A stretch of DNA of 64,000 bases, taken from contig DF237258.1 of NCBI GenBank assembly GCA_000708835.1, positions 1-64,000 on the forward strand, given 5' to 3'. Shown piece after piece: positions 48,301 to 60,773 of this stretch. A program made the translations under genes and the position numbers. This stretch comes from Klebsormidium nitens (Eukaryota > Streptophyta > Klebsormidiophyceae > Klebsormidiales > Klebsormidiaceae). The first letter of the stretch is position 1, and each line of letters opens with the position of its first letter. Under the pieces are notes generated by a model. It worked only from the letters and a program-made list of their open reading frames with translations, was not told the DNA's origin and made no database searches.

Positions 48301-51146
48301 GCCGCATCCGGCACCCCAACCTGCTGGGCCTCATCGGCTACTGCGCCGACGGCGGCGAGCGCGCGCTCGTGTACCCGCTCATGGCCAACCAGTCGCTGCA
48401 CACACAGCTGCACGGTGAGGCGACCATTGTTCTGTTTGGAAAACCTACCCTATACCCTCTGTTCCGGCTGCAAACCATCTTCCAGATCGCGTTCTCGCCC
48501 GTCCCTCAACATGGGGATGACTGGCGTATGCAACATTAGCTCTTGATCTTTCAAATATTCCAACGCGTTGCTGAGATCGAACTGTAGGCGCCGATTAACT
48601 TTGGGCGCTGACTACACGGCCTGTTGAACGAAGCAGGTTCATTTCTTCAGTAGATTCTCTTGAAGCCTCTTTATGAAAAGGCCTCAGAAAGAAAAAGCAA
48701 GTCGGACTCGGATTTCAGGAGCCAGACTCCTGAAATCATTTTCAGGAGACTCGACGAGCCGAAAGCCCATGAAAAACCAAAGATTTGAATCTGGTTGCAC
48801 AAGGTTTTGGTTCATTACGCCGACTCCGAAGCCGTGAGTCAGCTTCTGATCCCTTCTGAAATTGCCTCCGCAGAGCGGCGAGCGGCGCACACCCTGGGCA
48901 GCTGGCGCACGCGGCTGACGATCGCGGTCCAGAGCGCGCGCGCGCTCGCGTACCTGCACGACGAGGCGTCCCCGCCAGTGATCCACCGCGACTTCACTAG
49001 CAGCAACGTGCTGCTGGACGGCGACTGGACGGCCGTCGTGTCCGACTTCGGCCTGGCCAAGCTGCTGCCACAGGCCGGCGTGCCCAACGCCACGCAGTCC
49101 ACGCGCCTGCACGGCACTCTGGGCTACCTCGCGCCAGAGTGAGTCGACGCGGCGGGGAGAAGCTCCTCAGGACTTTGTTTTGCTGGAGGTATCTTCCGGG
49201 GAACACGTCAAGCTTACGATCAGTTGGTTGAATGCAAACACTTACTTTGCGTCCATAAGAACCAATTTTCGGAAACTTGAGAGTTGTTCTTGTCGATGAT
49301 TTTAACGTGTCGAGTCGGCTCCACGACTTCCTTTGCAAGAGGGAGAGCTCCTCTCCGTAGATTGAAAAGCTTCGCAACGTTGGCGCGTCCTTCGTCGCTG
49401 CACCGCCTACCGCGTTCAAACAACCGTGGCAAGCAAGCCTCTTGACAGCACTGCCGGCATTTGCTGACGTGGCCCCGCTCCGCAGGTACTTGCGTGGTCA
49501 GGTGACGGAGAAGAACGACGTGTACAGCTTTGGCGTGGTGTTGCTGGAGCTGCTGTCGGGGCGGCGCGCGCTGGTGAGCGAGCAGTTCGACCTGGTGCAG
49601 TGGGCCACCGCCATCATCCGGGGGCCGCCGCCCATCCTCGACAAAATCCTGGACCTCTCCATCAAGGTAAACTTTGCACTCCTTAACAATCATTTCTCCC
49701 CAGGTTCATGTAATTTCTCTGACAACTCGATCCGCAGTTCTGGCAGCCGCATGCTCCACTCTTGAGGAGTTTGCTGCGGGGTTCTTGAGCACTTGAACAG
49801 CTCTGTCTTTTCCTTGCTCTTGTAAGATTTTGGACCTCTCCATTAAAGTTAAACGAACAGGGGTTTTTGCGGTTTACCGTGGTTGGTTACGGGCTGGTTA
49901 TGTGTTCTGTGACCAGACCCGAGCAGTAACAAGACTTGAAAAAATGGTGAGGGCCGGTCATTGGTCGACGCAAGGTCTCATTACCCAGCCTGATTGGCAT
50001 TCCGATTCTGTCCGGTTTTGCGCGCACTCGTCAGCTTCGAGTCATAGTCACCCTCTTATCAGCTCTCGCGGCAGCTCAATTGCCCTCTTGAATCGTCCGC
50101 GTGCGCTTGATTCCAAGTTGAATATGTATTCCCTTTCGTTGTGTTTCCTTGCGTGACGATTGGAGAAGGCCCCGGTCAGATGGCAGATTTTCCAAGCAAC
50201 TTTTGTGGACGGTGGTTTGTGAAAGTGCTGACTTGAGCACCCTGTTCGTAGACGAAATCCGAAATAGGACGTGTTGTATCTGAGGGGACGGGATTGCTCG
50301 TGGGTGATATTGTGAAGCGAATTGGTTCTATCGTCGACGTTCCAGTAGGCAAAGAACAATTTCCTTAAAGTCGTGTTGAGATTGGAGATGTTTTTGTCCC
50401 ATATTGCTTACTTACAAAAAATTTTAGTCTCACAACGGTTCACTGAACCTTTTTTGTTTCTCACAAAAAAGTGTAGCAAAGCAAAAAAAAGACAGTGTTC
50501 TTGGCACACGCTCATCTTAATTCACTCGCTTTGTGTGCAGACGGACATTCCGCTGGCCGCGCTTCAAACTGCCATTCGCGTCGCCGCCAGCTGCGTAGAG
50601 ACGGACCCCAAGCGCCGGCCCAGGATGGCGGACGTCGTGAGGACGCTGGGGGCCGCGCTCGAGGTACGGGGCTTGCCACATCGCCTCTCTTCTTGCTTCT
50701 TCTCATTTTCTTCTTGTGAATATTACAGTGGCAAGAAGAGGACTCGTCTTCCTTGGAACTCCAATGCGGGGGATTGCAAGAACATCTGAAACTAGAAGAA
50801 AAGCAAGTCAGGATTGACTCCCCTGAACCTGATGCTTTCGTGCCGCGGTTGCTACGGGACACCTTTGACGGCACCAATTATTGGTCAGCCAGTTTCGCTG
50901 ACCGTCTCCCCCGCCCTTTCTCCGCAGGAGGCGTATGGGCCCGACGCAAACCCCGCGCGCGCGGACCGCGCGATGTCGGCTGTCGGCCCCGTGGCCGCGA
51001 TCGCGGGCGTGCCTGAGGATGCGGCGGTGCATGATGATGACGCGCGCAGCACGGGCAGCTTCGATTATCGCCTCGCGGAGGGCACCGGCTCGCAGCCCTC
51101 AACAGGCAGCATCGACGTGTCCGGAGAGGAGCGCACCAGCGCGTGA
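42321..51146 (+). CDS. LRR receptor-like protein kinase, 16 exons
   Basis: A plasma-membrane receptor kinase of about 877 residues. Exons: 42321..42402, 42742..42889, 43154..43292, 43728..43879, 44161..44304, 44606..44677, 45058..45129, 45336..45534, 45890..46088, 47222..47398, 47713..48023, 48264..48414, 48874..49138, 49486..49666, 50541..50663, 50928..51146. Signal peptide at residues 1-25; LRRNT block with SWNDTSDPC; about six plant LRRs split by phase-2 introns; a Pro/Ala/Thr/Asn-rich stalk with many N-x-T/S sites; a transmembrane helix near 412-435. The kinase has [13 protein letters not shown] (Lys about 553), HRDFTSSN (Asp about 655), SDFG (about 673), [10 protein letters not shown] and KNDVYSFGV. 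In the catalytic loop Thr (about 657) stands where most kinases have Lys (HRDxKxxN), so catalysis could be weak. An acidic Ser/Thr tail follows. Start: CACCATGG; another ATG lies in frame at 42276. Ligand unknown. Confidence 0.93.
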
Positions 51147-52466
51147 GAGCGCGCGCGCGCCACGTGGTCATGTGACTAACTTAGGACGGGGGGATCATTC
51201 TCCAGCGCAAACGTTGAAAGGTAGTGTTGCTTGCAGAGAGATGGCAATGGCGGGGCAATGGCGAGGGATTGTTGGAATAAGGAAGCATGGGTCTGGGAAA
51301 GAAGAAAGGGACGAGGTCTGGCGAGCGAGAAGAGGAGGTTGCTCTAGGACAGCTATGCTTGCATACCTTGCAGTTAGGACTGCTATGACCAACTCTCACC
51401 GTAAGGTAGATCTTGACTCCTAACGCCGTTAATTGGGAGATTTGGCCTGCGAGGCAGGTTATAGTTTGGACGCTGGAGGGGCAAGGATGAGCTTCGACTT
51501 TGAAGAATGTCGTTCTTGTTCCTTCGGTTAGGATCGGGGCTTGGTGGGCAGATTAACTTTGTAGGTAGATGAACGGTAATCGTTTGACCAAGGATCAACA
51601 ATGTATATTAGTTTAGGTGTCCAAAACTGAGCCGCGGGGGTACAGCAGCCAGTAAAGATTCGAGCGACAGGGCGACACGTAGACAGGGCACGGAGCTTGT
51701 TCCTGCCCCGTGTATTATAAGACAGTACATAGCTCGAAACGATTAAGAAAGTTGGGGCGTGCCCCGATTTGACGGTATGGGCGCACCGTCATTGTACCAT
51801 CCTCTGACCAAGCCTTGTTGATCTAGTTCTCTTCAAAGGATTGTGCTGGTTCCTGTCATTTCATGCTGCATATGACTACGGATCGACGCTTTTCTTTAAG
51901 ATATGCAGCTGTGTTTGATCCCAGATTTGCTACGTGAGGTGACTGCACTATATGTTACCTATTCTGCATGGACGATGATAAATTTTATATAGCGAGCAAC
52001 CAACATGGAGCACGATTCGGATGGTAAATCAAATCTTGTTTCGAGAGAACTGTAAGAAGGCGGCTGTATGCTTTCGCTAGAACATACAAAGAGACCATGA
52101 GCATAGGTACTGGACTCATGCAATATTCCAAACGCTGTCATGGAGTAAGGTGCCACTGCAAAAGCATGTTAGGCCAAGACGAAGCATGCCGCGGCGTGGC
52201 GCTTTCATGGCAGTTTGTCCTTGAGGGTGGATCTGATCCCGGCCCTTCGAAATAATGCAGAGAGTTGCCAGCAAAATATCCAGGACAGTTACAAAAGCAG
52301 GGAACTTCGGATTGGAAAACGACAACAACGTCGTTTGCAACTTTCTTCAGACTGCAAATTCATATCGGACCTTAGTCCTGCGGCTAGTCTGGTTCAAGCT
52401 GGATCTTTGGCGACCGCATGACTAACTCCTAAGTCGACGTTCTATTACCTTACTGGTCCGAGCTAC
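51147..52466. other. Intergenic region, no gene seen
   Basis: The receptor-kinase gene and the broken F-box paralogue both end toward this stretch. Only short unsupported frames occur; no RNA gene or element ends were recognised. Confidence 0.5.
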
Positions 52467-54607
52467 TCAGGCTAGAAGCGGTTCGTCCCTGGGCCCCCTT
52501 AATCTGGCCGCTACCAGACGGCACCCCGCCGCAGCGGCCTTGCCCACCTGCCTCACGACCGTCCACACGAGACACGCGCCAAGGTACGCGAAGAAGGCAC
52601 CCAGTGCTAGGACTGCCCACGTTTTCACAAAGCCGCAGACGAACAGGCCAGCAAAGATACCCATTGGATCCGGCCTGCCTTGCAGCGTGGCCTCAAGCGG
52701 GGGCCACACGAAGATCCCTGCCCAAAACAGCTGGATAGTCATCCACTTGGCGTCGGTGGACATGAAGGCGAACACTCCCCAGACAAACAGGTAGTCGAGC
52801 AGCACGGCCAGGCAGAGGATGAGGTCCGCGAGCTGGAAAAAAGCAACTGCCCTATCCAACTCCTGGAGAGCTCTTTGGAACCGATACGCGGACTGAACTT
52901 CCTCTTCCACAAGGGCCAGGAAGGCGTCGTCAAAAGCTTCGTCTCTTTCCGTTCCGCCCTCTGCCCCTTCCGTTTGCAGCGGAGCCCCTCCGCGGTACCG
53001 CATGCGCACGAGCCTCACCCGGGCGCCCCGCTCCGAAGCGCACAGCTCTTTGAGTTTGGAGAGAACCTGCTGAAATCCGCCCGCGCTTTTGGAGTAAAAG
53101 GCTGGCCGCAAGTGGATTGCGACCTCCGAGACATGTTCGTTCCGGTCTAAGAACAGCGCAACGGACTCGAGGTCCGTCACAGACAGCGGAAAGTCGAGCT
53201 CTAGAGTGTGAAGGCCCGTGCTCCTCTGCAGCTCTGCGCAACCCAAAATGGCCCGCGCCATGTCCGGCTTCTCGAACGGAAAGTGCTGTTCGAAGACCAC
53301 GCAGCCGATACCGCAATCCCCGATCAAACCGCAGAGGAAGCGGAATCGATCCCCCTTCAGCAGGCAGTTCCGGAAGACCAAGCGGAGCTTGTCGGGCGAC
53401 TCTTGGAGATATTGCCGCAGCTCTTCGAGGAGTGGGGGCTTGGCTTCTTCTAGAAGCTCGAAGACTACAGTCTCACTGACGACTTTGGCCGTTGCACCTC
53501 TCATGCCCGACGCAGACCTGCCTGAGATCGCTTCCACCTTTTCTCTGAGCTCGACTAGCGAAAAGATTTTGTCGACGAACATTTGGTAGGCAGCTTTTGA
53601 ACCCTCAAACTCAGGCGCCGTGGAAGCAGCCACACGCTCCAGCTTGGATTCAATCGCTTCGTATTCAGGGGCTGCGTCTTGGCCTTGCGCATAAGAGTTG
53701 AAGCGGCTCAGGCATTCCGGCCTCCAGGGATGGACTCCGGTCACTAACAGGTTCACGTGCAGCGAGCAGTCGAGGGCCAGGCTGCGGATGACGTCAAGCA
53801 CAGGGTGGTTGGAGACAAAGCCAGGGTCGCTTTCTCCGTCCATCTTTAGGTCCACGTGATACCCTCAGGCCGCTGAAAGAGCGATGATGCAGGCTGCCAG
53901 GAAGTTTGGGTACAAGTTCACTGCTCCAGAGACGTCAAGGCAGACTGCCCGCTTTGATGACCCCTTGCCTGCAGGCTGCTTTACGCCTCGGAGGCGGGCC
54001 AGCACCTTCCTTGCGAAAGCAGCAGGACTGTGGGCCAGCTTTGGGCAGGCCAGAAGGAGATTCCATGCTGCTGTAGCTATTCTCGGGATGCGGTTGTATT
54101 GCTCAAAGAACCAGAGGGAGCACGTCTCCTCAGCAAACTTAAGTCGGCCCCACTCCTCAGGCACTGCCGTGTAATGGACCCTAAGCGGCACTATCAGGCC
54201 GAGATTGAGAAAGGTCTTGGCAAATGAACCTGAAGCTCGCGACTCTGCCCTTCCGATCTCGCTGGAATATTCCACTTTGTGTTCCAAATAGCTTGTGGTG
54301 ACGTCAGCCAGGGTCGCGGCCATGCGTCTGATCTGCGGTGCAGCTGCCTGCATGCCTGGGTCAATCCGGCCCAGCAGACACAAGATCTGCTCTTCCGTGC
54401 ATTCAAAAACATCATGTCACCGAGCTCGATGTCCCGCCACAGCTCCGGCACCCTCAGCGTGTCCCGATGGGCTTTGTTCAACAGCTCCAGCGGCAACCGG
54501 TCCTTGAGATCAACTTTCTGCAGTATGATGCGGAGGACGTCAAGGGGGAGGGCACAGAACGCCCCTGCTTCGCCTGCACGAGTTGATTGGGCGTGACCTT
54601 GCGCCAT
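52467..54607 (-). pseudogene. Broken inverted paralogue of the F-box-like membrane protein
   Basis: This aligns from start to end with the intact gene at 36424-38553: F-box-like start (LPLDVLRIILQKVDLKDRL), the MDGESDPGF and RSLALDCSLHVNLLV blocks, and C-terminal hydrophobic segments. Two lesions break it. At the A-run 54405-54409 (T5 on the coding strand) a base appears to be missing, because the frame must shift there to pass from the F-box into EEQILCLLG, matching EEQLLILIS in the intact copy. At 53865-53867 an in-frame TGA follows IALSAA where the intact copy reads straight on to GYHVDL; the TGA is one extra codon. Long conserved frames between and after the lesions suggest recent decay. 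Less likely alternatives are assembly errors or very short introns. The ATG at 54607 is the first in frame. Confidence 0.8.
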
Positions 54608-55337
54608 CTCTGCCAAGTAAGCAGCCAGATCAAGTCCTTTGCGGGCCGCCTTGTGTACGACAGTGTTTTGTCTGGGCGCGCAGGTCTCGCGCCGCGCCCA
54701 AGCGGCAGTGGATACTCAGCAAATTTCAAACCCTGGGGCAGGGTTTAAGTCCTGCCGCCGCTTGCAAACCCCCGCGCGCGATGGCAGCGAAGTCCGATCA
54801 TGAACTTCATTCGGCCAGCTGCGTGCCAGTCTCGGGTCGCAACTCGCGCGTACAGCTTTCTCAGAAACTTTCTGGCTGCTGATGCTGATCAGGGCCAAGA
54901 GCCAAACCTCCAAGCGCCACACCGGAGTCAGCATCTCCTGGCCTATGAAGGCTGATGGCGCATCAGTGTGCAAAAATGTGACAGGACAAACCAGGACAGA
55001 CTCGAGGCAAAGGTGAAAGTGGGCTCTTTCAAGGATAAGTCCATCTCATGATGAATGCAGGCTTTCTCAAAACAAAGGAACATCATGATGAAAACGTCAC
55101 GAAAACGTCTCTGCTAGCTGAGTGACACCATGAGAGGAAGTGACATGCCTGCGCCAAAACAGATGGACAGCGGGCTGCACGTGATGATAAAAGCGACTCT
55201 TTCAGCACCACGAATTCAGGGAACTTGGAGAACAGGTTGAAGTCCCGTTTCATGCACGCTCTGTGGGACAGTTATCATGTAAGGAAGCACGCATGCATAT
55301 TTGACTCTCTCTAGGCAAGTCCTCACGCAAGTCCCCA
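54608..55337. other. Intergenic region between DEG9 3' end and the broken F-box paralogue
   Basis: It would contain the former promoter of the pseudogene and the 3' flank of DEG9, both on the minus strand. No gene or element is recognised. Confidence 0.5.
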
Positions 55338-58300
55338 CTATGCGTTCAAATCCTCTGATCTCGCCGAGGGTATCCTGTGCGTTTTGAGGATGGAGGGAGT
55401 GGCGGCTTTGGCCGCGGCCGTCTCGAGCACCATGACCTGGTCGTACTCGAGGTCGAAGCGCAGGAAGGGCGCCGTCGCGGCCTCGACCATGGCGGCCAGG
55501 TGCTTCAGATTGTTGACGCGCGTGCCGTTGAAGCGCAGCACCTGCGTGTTCACGATTTCCTCGTATCCGATGTTGATGTCCGCTACCAGCACCTGGGGAA
55601 CACGGACGGCAATCAAAGCGTAAGCGTCTACTGGATACAGTGTTGGCACCACAAAGACACAAAGAGCAGCGAGCTTCGACAATATTCCACGACCAGGAGG
55701 TGTTATTAGTGCGTCGATACGTCGCGAGAAGCGAGAGGGCACGGCTCAATTCATGCGATCAGCACGTCGTTAAAGATTGGATTGAGTCTTTCGTCAGCAG
55801 AGAGAAAGGGGAGCCTTGGCCTTAACAGCTCGCACCAATCCCACGAGACGTGCTGCTTCCCTTAACCAGACTCAACGGGTTGCCCGACCTCTTGTAAACT
55901 GCCGTTCTCTCAACATCCGAACATGGCGGGGATACGGCAGGCATTCGGGTCTTGGAAAAGCCCTCCTCGATCCATCCGTAAACTTCAAAGAATTCCGGGA
56001 ACAATACCAGATTCAGACAACACGCATTTCAAGCTCCAAGACAAATGGCTGGCAGCTTTGTGACCGGCTTGACTGCCGGTCACAAATCTGCTGCACACGG
56101 TGTGCGATGCTGACCTGCGAGACGACGACGACCTGCTGGTCGGGCGCGTCGGCCATGACGTGCATCATCTTGTCCAGCAGCTTCACGGGCGCGTCGAACT
56201 CGAAGTTCTTGCCGTACTCGGACGCCAGGTACGGCACCGACACCGGTGTGAACACCAGGCCTGCGGAGCAGTGTAAAGCCTTCTTTTTTCCGAAGCAAGT
56301 GTGGAGGGAAAGGCGACAAAAGCTGTGGGCATTTCTGGGGCGACAACTGCGAACTGAATGGAGCAATGCCGTTCGAAGGAACCCAGAATCGCTCAAAAAA
56401 GCGGCCCTCTTCCTCAATGGCGGCGACACACCACAAGCTTCGTATCGAGCTCTGTTGGCAGCTTGAAGTCCTCGGCTTTGCGCGATCCTCCTTAGAAGCC
56501 CGCTTTGACCACCGTCTTGTTTATTCCAAAAGCAACGCCACACTTCCTACTCCCCTTCTCTCTCAGCACCACAACACTCTCCCCCGCGTCTCACCTGCGA
56601 CGATGTAGTAGCTGGGCGGCTTCCCCCCGGTGTGAACTGGCACCAGCCGGTTGTGGCTGCCCAGCTTGACCTGCACCTGGTGCTCGCGCCCCTCGCGCAG
56701 GATGGTCAGCCGCGCCGTCTCGCCCGTGTACCGCTGTGACACCAGGTACGAGAACGCGATGCGCTCGCCGCGCCGGAACGGGACGGTGCCGTCGTTGGCC
56801 ACGTCAACGCCGTCGAAACTGCGGAGCAAACACGGGCGCTGGAGCGAGAATCCGAAAGAAAAGCTTTCTTAAAGTTCGCTATCTGATTCGACGTACCTTT
56901 GCGCAGAAGGTAACTGTCGTGTGTCAGCAAACGAGATCGGTAAAGCAGACTCGCTTGATGATTACACCAACGGATCAACAAACGCAAATTGCACCCTTCC
57001 TCCTCCGATCGACTCCGTTCATGCTGCTATCTACCTACTCAGACACTTGTAGTCGGACCTTGACTGGAATTCTTACCTGAGCAGAATGTCCGATGCCTGG
57101 AGCTGCTCGGCCGAGGGTGCCGTGGGCTCAACTCGGCGGACTCGAACACCCTTCTGATGATCCTGCAGTACACAAGAGATGGCACATTCAGACTCAGGGA
57201 GCGGGATTGACAACAGACAAGAGCTGACGATGCAATGTACAACCACCATGTGAGATATGTGGAAACACAGAGACTATCGGCAAGAAGAAAGGTCACGCAA
57301 TACATTCTGAAATATGGACCAAGCACAGGCTGTAACGATCCGATCGGTTTATCCCTCAAAAGTTCAGAAACACTGCTTTCAGCAAACAAGAACCTTCAAG
57401 CCCTCGTTTGCGACCTCAGGCGAAAAGTGAGGTGCACGACGAGCCCGGCAGAGCAGATGAGAGCGGTTCAAGTGACTATATTGAAGTATTGAACGTTTCG
57501 AAAATGAGCTTTCGGTTGGTTTGATGTGTCTCACCGTCATCCCCAGGGCTTTTCGCAGCTGCGGGTTCTCCATCTTCTGCCACTCAATCCCCAGGATGGG
57601 GAACCCGGTGTAGCCCCCCGTGCGCTCAAAGTCGGTGATGAAGTGGTTGATCACGGGCGTCGGGATCACATACCCGATGTTCTCTGCGTCCTCGTTTTTC
57701 AGCGACTGGAATGCGATGCCCACGCAGTTCCCCGACTCATTAAATGCGGGCCCCCCGGAGTTGCCAGCATTGATTGCCGCATCGATTTGCACGCCTAGCA
57801 GCTCGCTGCTCCCATGGGCGTACGACGTGACCTCAATCCGCGAGACGACCCCGCTCGTCACGGAGATGGTGTCGCCCCCAATCGGATACCCAACGACAGT
57901 CACAGAGTCCTGGCGGCGAGGTAGTCTAGAATCAGGTGAAGCACTTGAAAGTAATTGATGCATATACTGCTGTGATCGGCCAAAGCCTATTGCAGAACGT
58001 ACAGATGGAATCTGAGAGTCAGATTATGAAATCCAGTCGAAAATGGACCATCTCAAGGCACCCTTTTGCCAATACATGCTGATGTTTGCGAAGAACCTCT
58101 ACATGTGTGGACAGGAGAGATCAATCAGGAGGAACAGCAAGAAGTTTGCAAAAGTAGCATACCAACCGCAAGCAGCAAAAGCTGAACGGGCGAGGCCTGG
58201 ACTGACCTGCAACCGGGGGAGGCTTCCAAACTCGAGCGGCGTCACCCCTTCCCAGAAATCGTCGTCCTCCACCGTGAGCATGGCAATGTCGCACTCGGTC

Positions 58301-59649
58301 CCAATCGCCAGAACGGTGGCCAGAAACTTGGTGTCGGAGCCCCGCTTTTTGACTTTGACCTGGACCACAACAGGACAACATTAAAGTGTTCTAGAAATAG
58401 GTGGAATTGAGATACAAGTATTGGCATAAAGGTCTTGCCGAAGGAGACCTTCGGCACCGGATCAGGGTAGGTTTGCCGACCATGGAGTCAAAGCCCTAAC
58501 TGAAGTTGGCATAGAGTTGTCTTCGCGTCCGCAGAAAGTCCTTGCTGTGTATTGGCGGCCCACAAGCAGCAAGCAGAGAACCGATAGCACACAGCCCGTC
58601 AATCGGACTTTCCCACCAGTCAGAAACTACGTCTCTAGGGATTTCGCATCCAGCGCAAGCCGACAAGCAAAGGACGAGCCTTTCTAATCCCGATTATCAC
58701 GTCCCTAGCATCTCCCCCTCACCTGTGTGTGATGCTCGACACTGTGAGCGTTGGTTAGCACGCGCCGCCCTCCGATGATGAAACCGCTCGAGTTGGAGCT
58801 GAACTGGCGCTTGCGTTGCCATGGAAGCGAGTAATTGGGCTCTGTATGAGTGCAGAACACCTTCACCACCGCGTCCATGAACGGCGCATCCTCTTCCTCC
58901 AAGCCGCCATCGTCATGGCCCTGAACTTGGGCGGGTGGTGGTGATCGGCGGCTGCGGCCAGTCTTCCGCTGCGGAGTTTCTCGGGGTGGCAACTCATAGC
59001 CTGGGACAAAGAGAGAGTCAAACAAAGTATGAATGATGACCAAAGCGCGGCATTGAAAGGCAGAACTGATCCCTATGCTCCAGAAGCAAAGCAGCAGTGC
59101 ACACAAAGGGTTTATCTTCTAATTGCAACTTTTCTACTTCCGACACAACCACCACCACCACCACCATTACCAAAACCAGATTTTACAGTCCCCAGAGCAG
59201 ATAGTAATCATCAGAAATGCACCTGGCGCTGGCAAACCCTTGTCCGCCCGGCGACCCCTGGTGCCTGGCCCTCCCCCAGTGGCGCCGCTTCTGCCTTTCC
59301 GCCCGTCTTGGTCTTTCCTCACACCGCCTTTATTGTTCTTGCGTGCCGGTCCAACCGGAACGTCATCGGAGCTGGTCTCTGCATGCTGCCCGCTGGCGCC
59401 AGGTTTATTGTCATTGACCGCTGCTTTCCCGGCCCGCCTGCGCAAGGAAGGTGGCGTGGCAGTGTCCACTATGTCCTCCTCAACGTTTGGGGCAGGTTCG
59501 GTCACATGCATGCGCTCTGGTTCTGGAAGCACCTCCCGTTCAAGGACTATTTCAGGGCCGTCCAAGGAAGGGAGGCCAGCTAGAGCAGCATCTTCGCCCG
59601 CCGGATTCAATTTTGCCTTCTTCCGACCACGCGTTTCCCTGCTGGCCAT
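55338..59649 (-). CDS. DEG9: DEG9-type serine protease, 8 exons
   Basis: A trypsin-like Deg/HtrA protease of the plant DEG9 branch; the Arabidopsis member is nuclear/nucleolar. Exons: complement(55338..55592, 56115..56260, 56595..56818, 57077..57162, 57535..57909, 58207..58359, 58723..59000, 59223..59649); about 647 residues. The first 170 are basic and low-complexity (RGRKKAK, RRRAGKA, RKGRSG) and probably carry nuclear signals. The catalytic triad is visible: His about 228 in [10 protein letters not shown], Asp about 259 in ECDIAMLTV, Ser about 337 in [11 protein letters not shown]. Two PDZ-like regions follow, with the family blocks [69 protein letters not shown] and [12 protein letters not shown]. 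The ATG at 59649 is the first in frame. The order matches DEG9 rather than plastid DEG1/2/5/8. A short CCA repeat lies in intron 1 near 59145-59166. Confidence 0.94.
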
Positions 59650-60773
59650 CGCAGAAGGCGGTCTTGACGCCTGAGGAGAAGCTGAGTGCGCAAATGGGCG
59701 TTCTTGTGCGCCCAAAGACAATGTCAGCTCACAACTGCATACCGTGACGCTGACCTATTTTGCTGAGGCGTAATAAAGTCCTAAAGTCCTATAATAATAT
59801 CATGCAGCTAGCTCATTGCAGGCATTTTAGCCTCGAGCCGACGGACGTGCTGTCGGGGCCCTGGGCCGACCGTACGCGACGAGCGCCGCCGCCCGCTCGC
59901 GCGGCCGCCGTCGCTCGACATGATCAAATTGCAATGCCGCGGCCAGTGGCCGCGCAGCGTGGACCAAATACGCAGCTGCGAAGCAGGCATGCAGTGAGAT
60001 GGCGTCGGACTGAAGCGTGAAAGATACCCGTTAAGGATCAAGGCATGGCATTGAAAACTTTGAAAATGGTGTAAGTTCACTAAAGCATACTTTCCTAAAT
60101 AATATTCAAGACGAAAACGTCCAAGTGTTATCCTGACAAAAGTTGGCGTAACGACTGTAACGAGTCAGTCCTCTAGTCTGAATGCCACGTCAAGGTTGCA
60201 TCTGGAAAACAAGGTATCCGGCTTGTCCCTGGCTGCTTGATGAGTGTGCAACTGTATTCAAACCGTATATTGCGCACCTTAGAAACATCGATGATATTTC
60301 TATGCAGTATCAGCTAATACAAGGTTCTAACAGACACCAACGCTACAATCCGTTCATTTTGCTTCGACGTCCCTTCGTGTGCAACTACTGCGACGAAGCC
60401 TTTTCATTGACAACGACGAACCATGCTAGTACGTACAGGCGCTACAGTTGGTGCCTCCAATCCATCCTGTCAAAAAGCCGCTCGAGATGACACCATTTGC
60501 ACAGCTCACACCGTCATGAAACTCCAACCAAGCCCGCTCAATGTCAAAAATTTCCGAAAAGCATACCTCATTTTCAGTATCGCTTCTACGCTTGCTTCCG
60601 GCATCTTTTATTGAGAACAGGAAATTTGAAAGGACTTCTGATCTCACATGATTCAAGAATTAGCTACTTGACTTGGCTATTTTAGCGTCTTGCGTCCTTG
60701 AACTTCTTCTCTTCCTCCTGACGCATGAAAATCTTACAGCGGAAGCTTGCAATGAAGCGAGGGCTGCCAAATC
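59650..60773. other. DEG9 upstream region with GC-rich palindromes
   Basis: This separates the start of DEG9 from the 3' end of the coiled-coil gene, both on the minus strand, so it should hold the DEG9 promoter. A GC-rich patch at about 59840-59960 has short palindromes such as GCGGCCAGTGGCCGC, about 200-300 bp upstream of the DEG9 ATG. No further gene is supported. Confidence 0.5.

Noticed and set aside
59650-59721. N-terminal extension of DEG9
   Set aside because: The frame is open but contains no ATG; the first ATG is at 59649.
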